NCBI RefSeq assembly: GCF_026914185.1
Contig: NC_070565.1
Location: 1,550,001-1,614,000 of the forward strand
Reading direction: 5' to 3'
Source of the DNA: Puccinia triticina
Taxonomy: Eukaryota; Basidiomycota; Pucciniomycetes; Pucciniales; Pucciniaceae
Length of the DNA: 64,000 nt
In this document: piece after piece, positions 1 to 10,313 of the stretch
How positions within the stretch are numbered: position 1 is the stretch's first letter
Layout: every line of letters starts with the position of its first letter
Made by a program: the position numbers and the translations under genes
The notes under the pieces: model-generated
Databases searched by the model: none
Seen by the model: only the letters and a program-made list of their open reading frames with translations
Told to the model about the DNA's origin: nothing

Positions 1-76
1 CTTTGAAGTCGCCATTCAAAGGGGCTTCGAAGTAGCAATTCTTTGAAGTTTTTCAGAAAGCCTGCCAAAGGATCTT

Positions 77-140
77 CAAATGTCCTTTGGAGAGTCTTTG
101 GAGGAAGGTTTTCCTCCAAAGGATCTCCAAAGGACATTTG
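77..140. repeat. 64-bp imperfect hairpin in a CTTTGGAG-rich tract
   Basis: Two arms of about 30 bp, beginning CAAATGTCCTTTGGAG and ending with its complement, pair at 28 of 30 positions around a GGTT loop. The surrounding 1-260 stretch repeats the words CTTTGGAG and TTTGAAG on both strands. Open frames across it are repetitive and I do not regard them as genes. Confidence 0.7.
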
Positions 141-345
141 CAGTTCCATTGAAATCTTACTTTGGAGGAACTTTGTCAGATATTTTGACCAAGTGCCGAC
201 CGTCCGCTGCTGCTGGCGGGTACTTTGGAGGCTCTCTGAAATACTTTTGGAGATACTTTGGAGTTTTGCGTCCGCCGTGTACTCATTTGTTAAGAAGTCG
301 GTCCCCGCATGTTTACTGTGTTGAAATTACTCAGGTGAAAAGAAT

Positions 346-420
346 TGTGTGTTGTGGGATTTGAACCCACAACCTTCTACGTTCATGAGAGCTGCTCTTA
401 TACCACTGAGCTAAACACAC
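346..420 (-). tRNA. tRNA-like sequence, probably a pseudogene
   Basis: Read on the minus strand it has a perfect 7-bp acceptor stem (GTGTGTT with AACACAC), a 4-bp D stem (GCTC with GAGC), a 5-bp T stem (GTGGG with CCCAC) and the T loop TTCAAAT. The anticodon arm is poor: three of five pairs form (one is G-U), the loop is CATGAAC and the invariant T before the anticodon is missing. The isotype therefore cannot be set (CAT if the frame slips by one, TGA as folded). It may be a decayed tRNA or the head of a tRNA-derived repeat. Confidence 0.5.
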
Positions 421-1097
421 AGTTGGTCTTACTGGTGATATTTGGATATTAGATCATATAGCTTGGCCCCTCATATAGCTTGGCCCCTCAAATGGAGCTT
501 GAAGCATATATTCCAACATACTGAACATATCACCTCTCCCAAGCGCGATCCATTCTTCACAAAGTCTTTTCTTTAAAACTGAGAGGTTTTTACTCAAAAA
601 TTCAAATTCATCTTCCATTGCTTGCCATACTGGTATTTATGCAAGTGCTTCTAGGGTCAATATCCAAAATTGGAGAAATGTTGTAAAAAGAGTGATGCCA
701 TGAGATTTGATACTTTTTATCCGTGCCGGGAAGATCGCGACACCCTTCTCTGATAGATTTAATCCCAAGAAAAAACAGTTTGTTTTGTTTTCTGAGCCAA
801 GGTGCGTGGTGAGAAATGTAACTGGCGTGTTTGGGCGACTGGGAGCGCGGCCGGTCGGGGATCAGAGATTCTTAATTCACCGGGCCCCATTTTCCAAGAA
901 CTGGCAGGGTGTGGACTATGAATAGCATGTAGCAGATCAAACTTAGCACAAGTCCCTCGCCTGCCGGGGGGCAGGGGCGCGAAGCGCCTCGCACGAAGTG
1001 CGACCTCCCGTCAGGGAGGGACTTGCGTGCAATCCACAATTCCTGGCGTGAGAGCCCCGCGTGCAATGGCGTGCAATGAGCGGGAGGCAAAGGAAAG
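421..1097. other. Non-coding stretch left of the 7-kb transposon
   Basis: I see no credible gene. It holds a 17-bp direct duplication near 450-490 and, at about 940-1026, an isolated hairpin module beginning AAGTCCCTCG and ending GGGAGGGACTTG that resembles the terminal modules of the neighbouring transposon. Positions 1089-1097 (AAAGGAAAG) are the left target duplication of that transposon. Confidence 0.6.
940..1026. repeat. Orphan terminal-hairpin module related to the 7-kb transposon ends
   Basis: The module reads AAGTCCCTCG at its left and GGGAGGGACTTG at its right, with GC-rich inverted words between. The ends of the transposon at 1098-8118 and of the element at 54613-55818 have the same design: AAGTCCC, a GC-rich filler, then GGGACTTA. 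Here the outermost word AACTTAACTAAG is replaced by AACTTAGCAC and there is no partner end nearby. A similar module lies at about 30583-30650. Confidence 0.45.
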
Positions 1098-1622
1098 CTA
1101 ACTTAACTAAGTCCCACCCTCCTACCCGTGGAGTGGTAAAACACTGGTCGCATTGCGCCGACCGGAGGGAGGGACTTACGTGCTAAACGGACTTGGAGGC
1201 TGACAGCATTTCATTTTTTGGTGGGGACTTTTTTAAAACAGACATTCCTCCCAACTCCTTGCACTTATCAGCATGTGGTTCACATCCCTATGACCGCTTG
1301 GGTCTTGGCTATCTGCCTGTTGATTTTTCATTCCCCTCCAGCCACTCTCCTATTTTTAAATAATTTTCAAAGGTTGAGGATTGGGCAACCTGGCTTTGAG
1401 CCTTGTTATGCATAGCACCAATACAGAATGTGACATGAAACATGTATTTGAAAAACTTTGGAGTCGCAGCCCCGTGCCCATTCGTGTAACTCATTTGTAA
1501 ATTCTCAGTCTACGTGCAAGGCGAGTGAGGGCGAGTGCAAAGTCCATGGAAAATACCCGACTTTTCCAACAGTCTCCAACATTGCCTCCCCAACACCTTG
1601 CACTGCATAATCCGACGACATC

Positions 1623-4616
1623 ATGGAGCTTGAATTCCCTGCGCCTCAAGTCCTGGAGTCTAATGTCCCCTTGGTTAGGAACACCATGCTTTACAAACTG
1701 AACATGTCGTGTGCCACAATCGAATCATTCAATTTGACTCCAAAAAGTTTCATCACTGAATTTCTCACCTATGATGAGATGGGACTGGCTTCAAAGCGCC
1801 GACTGTGGGCCTCGCGCACAGGTTGGCCTTCAACCAAAAAGTTGCTAATATCGATCAAGAATCTAGTTTGCAAAGACGTGGAGGGTCGTGAATTTTGGGA
1901 AGAATTTATCTTGGGACAGGTCAGATCAAGCTATGTGGTTTGATTAATTTGAGAGATACACAAGACTGAATGACAAACAAAAAAAATTCATATTCCAGGC
2001 CAGCAATATTGTGATTTCAGAGGTCCCACGCAGAGGGGCTTACCCTCATGGTTCCTATGTCAACTCACAACATCTTAAATCCAGCTTTTTTACTGATGAG
2101 GAACAAGTTGCAAGAAACAAGGACCTAACAAACTCTATGCCGTTCCTATATAAATTACTGAAAAACAAGCTGCGGGTGAACGAAGAACTCCCAGATGAAG
2201 AGGGGGATCTTGTTGACAAAGATTGCGGTCTACCGGACCAGTTTGCGGACGAGCTAGCCCCTCTAGTGCCCACCGAGGAAGAAGAAGAAGAAGAAGTTAT
2301 CAATGAGAGTGACAAGACCACGGCGCCAAAAGAAAGAATCAACCTCACTGAGACCGATGTCAACGAGTATGAAGGGGTATCTCTGGCAAAAAGCTCAGAT
2401 CCTGCTGTCCGAAAGGCTCTACGGGCCCAAACTGTGGGTCTCAAATCTTGAATGTGTCAACATCTGCAATTTTGAGCTGACCTTGAAATGCTTTGCAGTT
2501 GGCGAGGACAATCTGCGCAATGGTTTCCTTTGGGTGCAACCGACGTCAGAATGCCTTTCAAATCAGCAATTCATTAATTTTCATTGCCACCGGGGTGTCT
2601 GAGAGGGTCAACACGTACCTCAACTACCTTGGTTTAACCTCTTCGCGAAAGACTGCGCACATTGCACTTAGTTCATTAGGACAGGAGGCAGAGGAAAACA
2701 TAATAGCGCGTTTTGCTAAGACAAAATCTGGGGAGCTGGCCCCATTGATTTGTTTTGACAATCTGGAATTTCAGCAGAAGGTTCACATGAAGTCAGTCGG
2801 GCATGGTAATGTCATGTTTCATGGCACGTGGGGGTACATCCACTCCATACCTTCAAGGATTATACCGGCACTAAACCAAGCAGAAATGACTACTGAAGCC
2901 CTTAACCAGGCCCTACACAAGGCTTCAAAACTCAAGATACAGCCCGCTGCCTTTGCTCCAACCGCGGAGAGCACACGGCACTTTGAATTGACCTTGAAGT
3001 CCCAAATTACCCGAGTGATGCTTAATTATATTGCCAAACCTACTGACACTCGCACCCCACTATATAAAGATCCACCTTCGGTACTTCCTAACGATCCGGA
3101 CAGCCCAGATATCATGATGTTAAAATTGATGGTTGCATCAGACAATTCAGCACAGGGTGTTGGAGAAGTTTTCACTGGCCTAATTCAGCAATCGGGCTTG
3201 ACTGCCCAGCAGTTCCATTCCAACCTTCAGATAATAGAGGGCAACCTTGGATCTTGCAACATCTTTGATTCACTCAGAAGGCAGCGAGTACCCGGGAGAC
3301 ATGATCACACATCCTTGGATAATATCCTGCCCATTCCCGGCGCAGCCCATACTCTGTGGAATATGGCACAGGCTATCTTTCTGGCGCATTGGGGTGAAGA
3401 GAAAGTCGCGCGCAATACCGGCGCATGGCGGACTCTCAGTGCTTTAGGGATTCCGGCGGAGAAACCAGTCACCAAAAAAGATTACAACTTAATGTTATCC
3501 CATATGGAGAAAATACACGAGGCCACCTTACTATTTCTAATATTGTAAGTTGATATGTCTACAGTTTAGATCATACATAGGTTTAGTGAAAGACTCATCG
3601 GACTCATATTTACAGGTGTGTGCTGAACAAACAGCACGAGCCATTGAGCGAGAAACTTTGTGGGATGTCATCGGAGAAAATCAACGAGGTGGTACAGCTC
3701 ACCTTCAAGCGTTACTGTTCAGGCGAGGCCCGCAGATCTACTCTGGCCGCCAAGTCTCCAGCGCATTTGAACATGCTTTTGCGTGTGCGGGACTTTGCAA
3801 CCGTTATTGAGGCTAATCGAGCAATGAAGGCAGGGGATCCTGGAAGACTGATCTTCATGTGGGAAAGATGGGCTGTAATGGGGCAGGCCCTCCCAAAATT
3901 ACCGCATTACTCAAAGCACCTCCCGAAATTGATCTTATTGATCAAGGAGGTTTTGACACCTTCACTGCGGACAGTAATACTGAATTCTTTGTTAATATTG
4001 CCAACCGGACGCGCCAAACATTTCGTGGCGACTGACTTTTTCCTTGAGATCCAGAATTATATGTTAAAGTATTTTTTTAACCACTCTGGAATTGGGACCG
4101 AAATTGACCGCCTCAAGGACGTTTTTTCCAGCAACATACCAATTGTACGTTAAATTTTATCCATCTCTAATGAGTGCGCCACATTGTTGAATAAAGCAAT
4201 ATTGGTTTATGCAGCTTTCCTTCCTTTTAAAGCTGCTCAAGATTGAGTCTGGTACCAACGTTACTCATCAATCGCACAAGAATAAATTAAACAATCAATC
4301 AATCATCAACTTCATCAGAATGGCTAACAGGGAGAATCTAGGTCAAGAGGATCCTGGTGAATATGAGCCGGAACAAACAAAGGATTTCTATGTCAGTGGT
4401 ATACTAAAGCTTCAAAAGGAGTTCACAAAGGGGGTGCATGGACTCGATAGATTCAAGCCACATGTACCGGGAATCTACTCTATGCACGAACAGAACCAGA
4501 AATATATGAACTCGATGTCTCTTGATATAGATCATTCCATCCTAGAATCTCTCACAGACAGTTCAGAGTCCAACTCAAGCGAAGAAGACAAATCAGATGA
4601 AGAAATGACCGGATGA
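1623..4616 (+). CDS. DUF6589-like protein, proposed transposase of the 7-kb element
   Basis: Five exons (1623-1919, 1999-2433, 2499-3544, 3616-4144, 4215-4616) join in frame to give 902 residues with no internal stop. Introns have GT and AG ends, some canonical (GTAAGT at 3545) and some weaker. The N-terminal part ends in a glutamate run near 192-198. Residues about 245-295 carry the stretch ARTICAMVSFGCNRRQNAF and TGVSERVNTYLNYLGLTSSR, and about 490-545 carry EGNLG, SLDNILPIPG and HTLWNMA, which I recognise from DUF6589 proteins that are abundant in basidiomycetes. The biochemical role of that family is not established. Acidic residues at D330 (FDN) and E491 (EGNLG) might belong to an RNase H-like active site, but that is inference. 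Being one of only two genes inside sharp TIRs suggests a transposase. The last 85 bp overlap the end of the helicase gene on the other strand. Confidence 0.78.
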
Positions 4617-7600
4617 TTTTCTTCAGGAAGGGAAGGCTGGGACCCCATGGCTCCACCACCACCCAGAAACAGGCTCAGGACCATCTGATCCCTACTTCTT
4701 TCTCCCAGCTTCTCACTTGTCCGCCTATCTCGAGCTATACGATTCACATGCGCCCGCTGCTTATTGCCTTCAATTATTTCTTTCCGGTTTCGCTTGTCTT
4801 CAGCATCCTGTACAACCTGAGCCGCCCGGGCCTCGTCGATTGCCTTGATTCGTGCGGCTCTTATGGCGAGTTCTTCAGCCTTTTGCGCCGCATTCTCATA
4901 TGCCATCAAATCTTTTGCCCGCTTTCGCTCCAGCGCCTCTTGCTTTCTCTGTTCGGGAGACAGATTGGCCTGTCTTTCAATCTCCTGGGCTTTTGTTTGT
5001 TTTTTAATCTCCGCGACTCGGAGTTGTTCCAATGCCAAGTTTTGTTTGTGTTCCAATGCAGCAAGTATTCGGCATTGTTTTTTTTCATCAGAAATTCTTT
5101 GTCGTTCTTCGGCATCCAAGAGTCTTTTCCGTGCTGCTATCAATTGCTTCTCAAATCTTTTGGCCTCGGCGAGTATTTTCCTATTGTCTGCCGCTTGTTC
5201 TTTCAGTTGTTGCTTCTCCAATGCTTCAACCTGTGCTTTATAGGTCTTCTCTGCAGCCTGGGCCGCAATTTCCTCTTGTAAATCTTGGTGATATTCCCCA
5301 TCCAGCCATTCAGTAATTGCATGGTCTATCCATTTGACTTGTCCAGGGAAAAACCCTCCTCCCATTTTTTGTTCCAAAAGGTCCAGATTGTGTGGGTCAA
5401 CTTGTATGATCTGATCAATTGTTTTGACTACAGCGGTAGCTTGGGCCAGACCAAAAAACTGTGAGGCCACGAGCTCTTCAGCCCCGCCTAATGTCCTCAC
5501 AAAAAACCCTTCAAATGAAGTAACTAGGTGATTTATGAGGTGCGCTGCATCAATGTCAGAGTACTTGCAGGTGCCTTTGGGAGGATTTGATTTTTGCTTG
5601 CGAGTCATTATGACTATTGACTGGTCCTTTTGAAAGGCAAATGGGTCTTGTAGCATAGCATCCATGTTATCAACATTCATCTGCTGAATCACTTTGAGTA
5701 GAGCTTCTGCGTCAAGCGGAAGGCAATTCGAGCATCTACAAGAGTCAAAAAGGGCATTCCGTTCACAAGACTTCTCCGCAATGTAATTGGGGTCCTCAGT
5801 CGACAAAGGAATGTAGCCATGCCTAAAAATCCAAAAATTTTAGTCACACACATGTCTGAGTCCAATCAACTCCAAGAAACATATTACGAAACTTGTTATC
5901 CATATTTAGTGCTACCCGCAAGCACGCCCTTGTTACGGCCAAAGCATTCATTCTGACATCATCATTCTGTAGGCAGTCTGGATCAAAATCAGCCTTGTGA
6001 TTTTTCCCCTGCAACCGCACCGGCTCCATAAATAAAAGAGCCAATTCTGTCTTTCCATTGCGGCCACATCTTCCCACCATCTGAACAATTGAAGCCGGGT
6101 CTCCACGTCCCATGTGAATGACACATTGCACTCGCTTGAGATTCTGACCAAGGCCCAACGCCATTGTTGAGGACATGATCGAAAACTTTCCATTTGAGTA
6201 GTCTTCCATATTGCTGGCCTTGTCGTTGTCCCCAGTCACCGAATGGTAACGCCGAATAAATGGGCTAAGTGGATCATACTTGTGTTTCGATATGTGACGT
6301 GCATCATTAACCACCTTCATTACCTGAAAGGTGAGGTTTCGTGTACCAGAGTAAATCAGAGTTGGTACTGTTTCCTCATCCAAAACCTTTTTATGTGGTG
6401 CAAAAATCCTTAACAGGTCATCACATGACTTCAGAGTTGAATCCATTGATATTCTGATGAGCCGTATTTCTGGGTGGGTTAGTTCACCATCAAGCATGGT
6501 GAGGTCGGATGGTTGTAACATTAAGCTTGAGGTGATTGATGTGAAACTCCATAAAATATTATGTGTCCTATGGGAGTTGAACCCATGTCTCTTATATCCA
6601 TGTCAAGTGTACTAACCACTGTACTAAGGACGCTTGGATATGAACAGCTGCAGGTGGGTGAATGAACATCCACTGGTGTCACATGAAGATCCCTAATTGA
6701 GGGTAAGACCTGTAAATGACAGGTCATGAATGAGTGACACCAGCAGGTATGATAAAGCTAAGAGTAGCAGAACCACAACCTGACAATTGATTTGACTGCT
6801 ATTGGCCGGCAAGTTGCTGATAACATGAGAAGGGGGATATTATTTGTTGCCATCAACCTGGCACCAATGTTTGCATAAGCAATGCGGAACACACTGCGAT
6901 CTTCATGCCAATTAAAAGTGACTAGAGTTTTGCTTTGTCTGGAAGCAACAAGCCCCCACAGATATATCATGTGGGCTTCATCGACCACAATCAAGGCAAG
7001 GATATTCTGAAACTGATGGCTGAAGAACATGTTGGTGAACAAAGAGCTGTTCAAAAAAATCTCAGGGCTCTGTGCAGAAGTAGAAAACCCTTAGAATACA
7101 AGAGTTTGTCCGAGATGGGTTGATACAATTCAAACACACCAAGTAAACAAATCTATAGCAGCCCTTCACGATACTCCCAATTACTGCGCTGTTTAAAGTC
7201 ATCTTATTTAAGTTGATTGCAGTGATACCAACTAGTTTATTCTTGCGTACCTATTCAACAAAAACGTCAGCCTGCATGATGCTTGTGTTTCCGTCTGACG
7301 AAGAAGGTCAGCCAAAAAAAAGCAACTTCACCTGATCGTCGCCTAAGGAATTGAGCGGGTTTAAGACTAAAATAACGACTCTTCTCTTGAATAGATTGAA
7401 ATACATTTCAGATATCCTTGTTTTCCCAAATCCAGTTCCCGCGCGCAGAAAGCAGTTCCGACCTCGAACAAGGGTTGAGACAGCTTTGACCTGCAAAGGC
7501 TTTGGTTGGTCATGGTAGAAGGCAACACTTTCTTGAGTAACATACTGATCAAGTAGCTCATCGCTCAAGGCTGTTACAATGGTGGGGATCTTGACGCGAT

Positions 7601-7634
7601 GGGTGTTTGTGACTGATTCAGTTGAGGGTTTCAT
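4532..7634 (-). CDS. RecQ-like SF2 DNA helicase of the 7-kb element
   Basis: Exons on the minus strand are 7634-7332, 7250-7140, 7069-6780, 6525-5893 and 5822-4532, giving an uninterrupted 875-residue protein. Helicase motifs appear in order: a Q-like segment FYHDQPKPLQ (about 39-48), Walker A RAGTGFGKTR (64-73), DEAH box VVDEAHM (about 166-172), motif III MLSATCRP, motif IV TLIYSGTRN (about 290-298) and motif VI QMVGRCGRNG (about 384-393). A cysteine cluster near 465-478 could bind zinc, as in RecQ proteins. The last 430 residues include a long Glu/Lys/Arg/Gln/Ala-rich predicted coiled coil, unusual for RecQ. It would unwind DNA with ATP, presumably during transposition. The last 85 bp overlap the transposase gene. 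The 5893 donor (GTTTCG) is weak, and the 254-nt intron 6526-6779 holds a tRNA-like sequence. Confidence 0.8.
6562..6633 (-). tRNA. tRNA-like sequence inside an intron of the helicase gene
   Basis: On the minus strand it starts GCGTCCT, pairing six of seven with AGGACAC. The D stem is GTAC with GTAC, the T stem ATGGG with CCCAT and the T loop TTCAACT. The anticodon arm CTTGA/ATAAG pairs four of five counting a G-U. Its loop CATGGAT lacks the invariant T before the anticodon, as in the sequence at 346-420, and both loops begin CATG. It lies in the same orientation as the helicase, within the 254-nt third intron. A functional isotype cannot be assigned. Confidence 0.45.
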
Positions 7635-8293
7635 TTTGCTCTGGTGGATTGTTTGCTGGACTGGGCGATTCAAGAGATAGGAAGTACGAGAGATTGTGTT
7701 ACCAAGTGCTTGTAACATTTTGTTACAAGATGGAACAACTGGAATCTTTAGGCAACTGAATCTTGTATAACATACTGTATTTATCAATCCTGACCATGTA
7801 CACACATGCCCACTCTTAGGCGTACAGGCTTGGTAAGACTTGCTTTTAAGTGTTCCAAGCCAAGTTGATAGCTGGGATCCACTCCTTATGAGCATCCGAC
7901 GGCACCATGATGAGCGCAAGAATCAAGCGCACATTTTGTTCCCCGGATGTGGGGTGGAATCATGTAAAATGGGTGAGATATGGAGACAAGAAGGAAATTA
8001 TGGGATAAATCGTTTTGCTGTCAGGCAAAACTTGGACATAGGGCGTAAGTCCCTCCTTCGGAGGGTCCCTGCGGGACGGCGTCCCCCCTTCAGTTACAGA
8101 GGGACTTAGTTAAGTTAGAAAGGAAAGGGTGCGGAGTTCACGTCTGACAATGGCTGGAGAAGCAGAACAGTTGTGCTCGAAGCTTGAGTGTCCTGTAGGC
8201 CAAGCTTCTGCCCAGTTCCTCTGAATTCCTTATCCACCCCATTTGTCTTGCCACATAATTGGAGAGCTGCTTCAGGTCCAAACATGTGCCCAG

Positions 8294-8573
8294 TCTTACG
8301 CTCTGGGATGCCGGTGAAGAGAAAACAAGAGAGAGTATGGATTTCGTCATCACAGAGCTAACAATGAGAGAAAAGAAAAGACAAAAAGATAAAAGTGGAA
8401 GAAACATCACAGTGCTTACCTGGGATGCCGGTGAAGAGAAAACAAGAGAGAGTGAGGAAAAGAAGAGTTCACCGGCACCCAGGGGAGGAGTCTTTTAGAG
8501 TAACAGAGAAACAGGATATAAACATGCTCTAAATACATATGCTAATACTGAAATATAACCCTATACCATAACA
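8294..8573 (-). repeat. 3' LTR of the Copia element
   Basis: On the minus strand it begins TGTTATGGTATAGGG and ends GCGTAAGA, so the 3' dinucleotide is GA rather than the usual CA. It differs from its partner at about two positions (near 8376 and 8411). A 29-bp word around GGGATGCCGGTGAAGAG occurs twice within the LTR. Confidence 0.9.
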
Positions 8574-8992
8574 GCCACCCCCTCGAAAAGACTCCGACAA
8601 ATGATCAAAAAATTGAGCAGAAAAAAAAGAAATAAAAATAAGAAATAAAAATAAAAATAAATAAATAAAAGTTATAAGAGAAGGCAGAAAACATACAATG
8701 AAAGAAGGAATACAACCAAAAAGACATAAAAAAAGAAAAGGGGGGATTCCAGGTCATTGTTGAGATCCAATGGTTGAATTGCGGGGGTGCATGTGTCTCG
8801 CAGCTAGTGCATGCTGTCCCCCCTGGTACTTGCCATAACGTATGCCACTCATCCAGGAGATGACATTTTGAGGCTGGCTAAGATCCTCTCAAAGGGCATC
8901 GGGCCCAGTGCCTTTGTCATGATGTCGGCCAACTGAGCATTGGTTGGGACCCATTTGATGGCAAGTCACTTGCGATGGAGCTGCTCATTTAC

Positions 8993-10303
8993 CTAGAAGA
9001 CCTCGCGTTCCGAGTGCCTGGTCCGCTTGTTTGCAGTGTTGTCCTTCGAAATTTTGACCGCCGCGTCGTTGTCACACATGAGCTTCGGGGTGATGATCCG
9101 GTTAGTCATGTCGAAAAAGAGCTCTTTGAGCCAAACCGAGTGTCGGGAAGCCCAGCCTAGTGCCATGAACTCCGCGTGGCATGTCGAAGTTGCTACTGAT
9201 GGTTGATGTTTGCTCGCCCAGAGTATGGGTACCCCAAAGAGCGTCGTGACTGAGCCGTGTGTTGATTGCGCAAACTCGCCACCCCAGTTGGCATCAACCC
9301 ACGTGAGCATGTTGTTGTCATTTGCACCCGGCTCAATTACTAGATCACGGCAACCAAACGCTTTTATGTAGCCGAGGGTGTGTTGAACTGCCGCCCAGTG
9401 CCGCTTGGTGGGTGATTTCGCAAACCGCGCCAGAAAGCCTACGGCAAACGCCAAGTCTGGGCGTGTTGCTACCGCTAGGTAGTTCAGCGATCCGACAATC
9501 GAAAGATAGCCGTTGGGGTTGATGACTTCTTCGCCAGATTGTGTGGACGTGATGGAGTTAGCGTCTTTCAGTGGGACTGTTTGGGGGAGTGTTGCGCCAG
9601 TGGTGAATGTTTCCAATATTTTGCGTGTGAGGAATGGTTGAGAGAGGATGATTCTTGATGAGCTAGGACGCTCAACCTTGATGCCCACGATGGTGTGCAG
9701 GGAACCTTCCCATGTTGTTCTCAGCTTGGACTCGAGCGCCGACCGGAACTCTTGCATGATTGCGGAGGAGGAGGCTGTGACGACGCCGTCATCCACGTGA
9801 ATCCATACCAGTAATGTCTCACCGCCGCGGTGCATGTGATAAAAGGAGTCATCATAGAAGCTGACATGAAAGCCAATGCCTTCCATGACCTGCACAAAAT
9901 GCTTCCACCAACAGCGACCCCCTTGCTTAGTGCCGTAAAGTCCTTTATCAAGTTTAAGGGACTTGCCTTTATGTTCCTCAGGTACCACCATCCCATCCGG
10001 CACTTTGACCCACACATCCTCATCAATTTCGCCATGGAGATAGGCTGCTGTGATGTCAAAGGACTCGATTGCCCAACGGTTAGAGGTTGCCACCACAAAG
10101 AGCATGCGTAGCGACGCGAAAGTTGCTGTCGGGGCCCAAGTATCATGATAGTCCTGGCCAAAAATCTGACTGAAGCCTCGAACTATGTAACGAGCCTTGT
10201 ACTTCTTGACGGATCCATCCTGGTTCCGCTTTATGTCGAAGAGCCATCTTGCATCGGTTTCCCTTCGGCCTGCTGGCACATGTTCGAAGTGCCACACCGA
10301 CAT
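8993..10303 (-). CDS. Copia reverse transcriptase and RNase H frame
   Basis: A 436-residue open frame. It begins within the typical Copia reverse transcriptase entry (WHFEHVPAGRRETDARWLFD), continues through YKARYIVRGFSQ, the FDITAAYLHGE motif with its catalytic Asp, KGLYGTKQGGRCW, and the catalytic WIHVDDGVV. The C-terminal RNase H part includes TWVDANWGGE, STCHAEFMALGWA and MCDNDAA. It copies the element RNA in virus-like particles. The frame lies in a different phase from the upstream integrase frame, so expression needs a frameshift or the copy carries an indel near 10304-10320. The true N-terminus is in the preceding frame; the listed Met is only the first in this frame. Confidence 0.9.
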   Translation of the reverse strand: MSVWHFEHVPAGRRETDARWLFDIKRNQDGSVKKYKARYIVRGFSQIFGQDYHDTWAPTATFASLRMLFVVATSNRWAIESFDITAAYLHGEIDEDVWVKVPDGMVVPEEHKGKSLKLDKGLYGTKQGGRCWWKHFVQVMEGIGFHVSFYDDSFYHMHRGGETLLVWIHVDDGVVTASSSAIMQEFRSALESKLRTTWEGSLHTIVGIKVERPSSSRIILSQPFLTRKILETFTTGATLPQTVPLKDANSITSTQSGEEVINPNGYLSIVGSLNYLAVATRPDLAFAVGFLARFAKSPTKRHWAAVQHTLGYIKAFGCRDLVIEPGANDNNMLTWVDANWGGEFAQSTHGSVTTLFGVPILWASKHQPSVATSTCHAEFMALGWASRHSVWLKELFFDMTNRIITPKLMCDNDAAVKISKDNTANKRTRHSEREVF

Positions 10304-10313
10304 GTTCCAGATG

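Larger units (their letters stand above)
1098..8118. mobile_element. 7.0-kb DNA transposon with DUF6589-like and RecQ-like helicase genes
   Basis: The element starts CTAACTTAACTAAGTCCC and ends with the exact reverse complement, giving perfect 18-bp TIRs. It is flanked by a perfect 9-bp duplication AAAGGAAAG at 1089-1097 and 8119-8127. Each end continues into a subterminal hairpin that returns to GGGACTTACG (left, near 1180) or starts CGTAAGTCCC (right, near 8043). It contains exactly two genes, a plus-strand DUF6589-like protein (1623-4616) and a minus-strand helicase (4532-7634), converging tail to tail. Both have open spliced frames, so the copy may be autonomous. From memory, AcademH DNA transposons of fungi and animals encode an SF2 helicase and make 9-10-bp duplications. 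MULEs also make 9-bp duplications, but no MULE transposase is seen. Confidence 0.88.

Noticed and set aside
1..364. Two overlapping open frames rich in Phe, Leu and Trp
   Set aside because: They run through the CTTTGGAG-repeat tract and one another; the amino-acid pattern follows the repeat.
4613..5316. Hydrophobic plus-strand frames of 222, 132 and 94 residues
   Set aside because: They are antisense to the coiled-coil exon of the helicase; Lys/Glu codons read as Phe/Leu on the other strand.
4532..7634. Telomere-linked RecQ helicase (TLH) of a subtelomere
   Set aside because: The helicase lies inside a TIR-bounded element with a target duplication, and no telomeric repeat is present.
1098..8118. 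Mutator-like (MULE) identity for the 7-kb element on the basis of 9-bp duplications
   Set aside because: Neither gene shows MULE transposase or SWIM zinc-finger features; the helicase and DUF6589-like pair point elsewhere.
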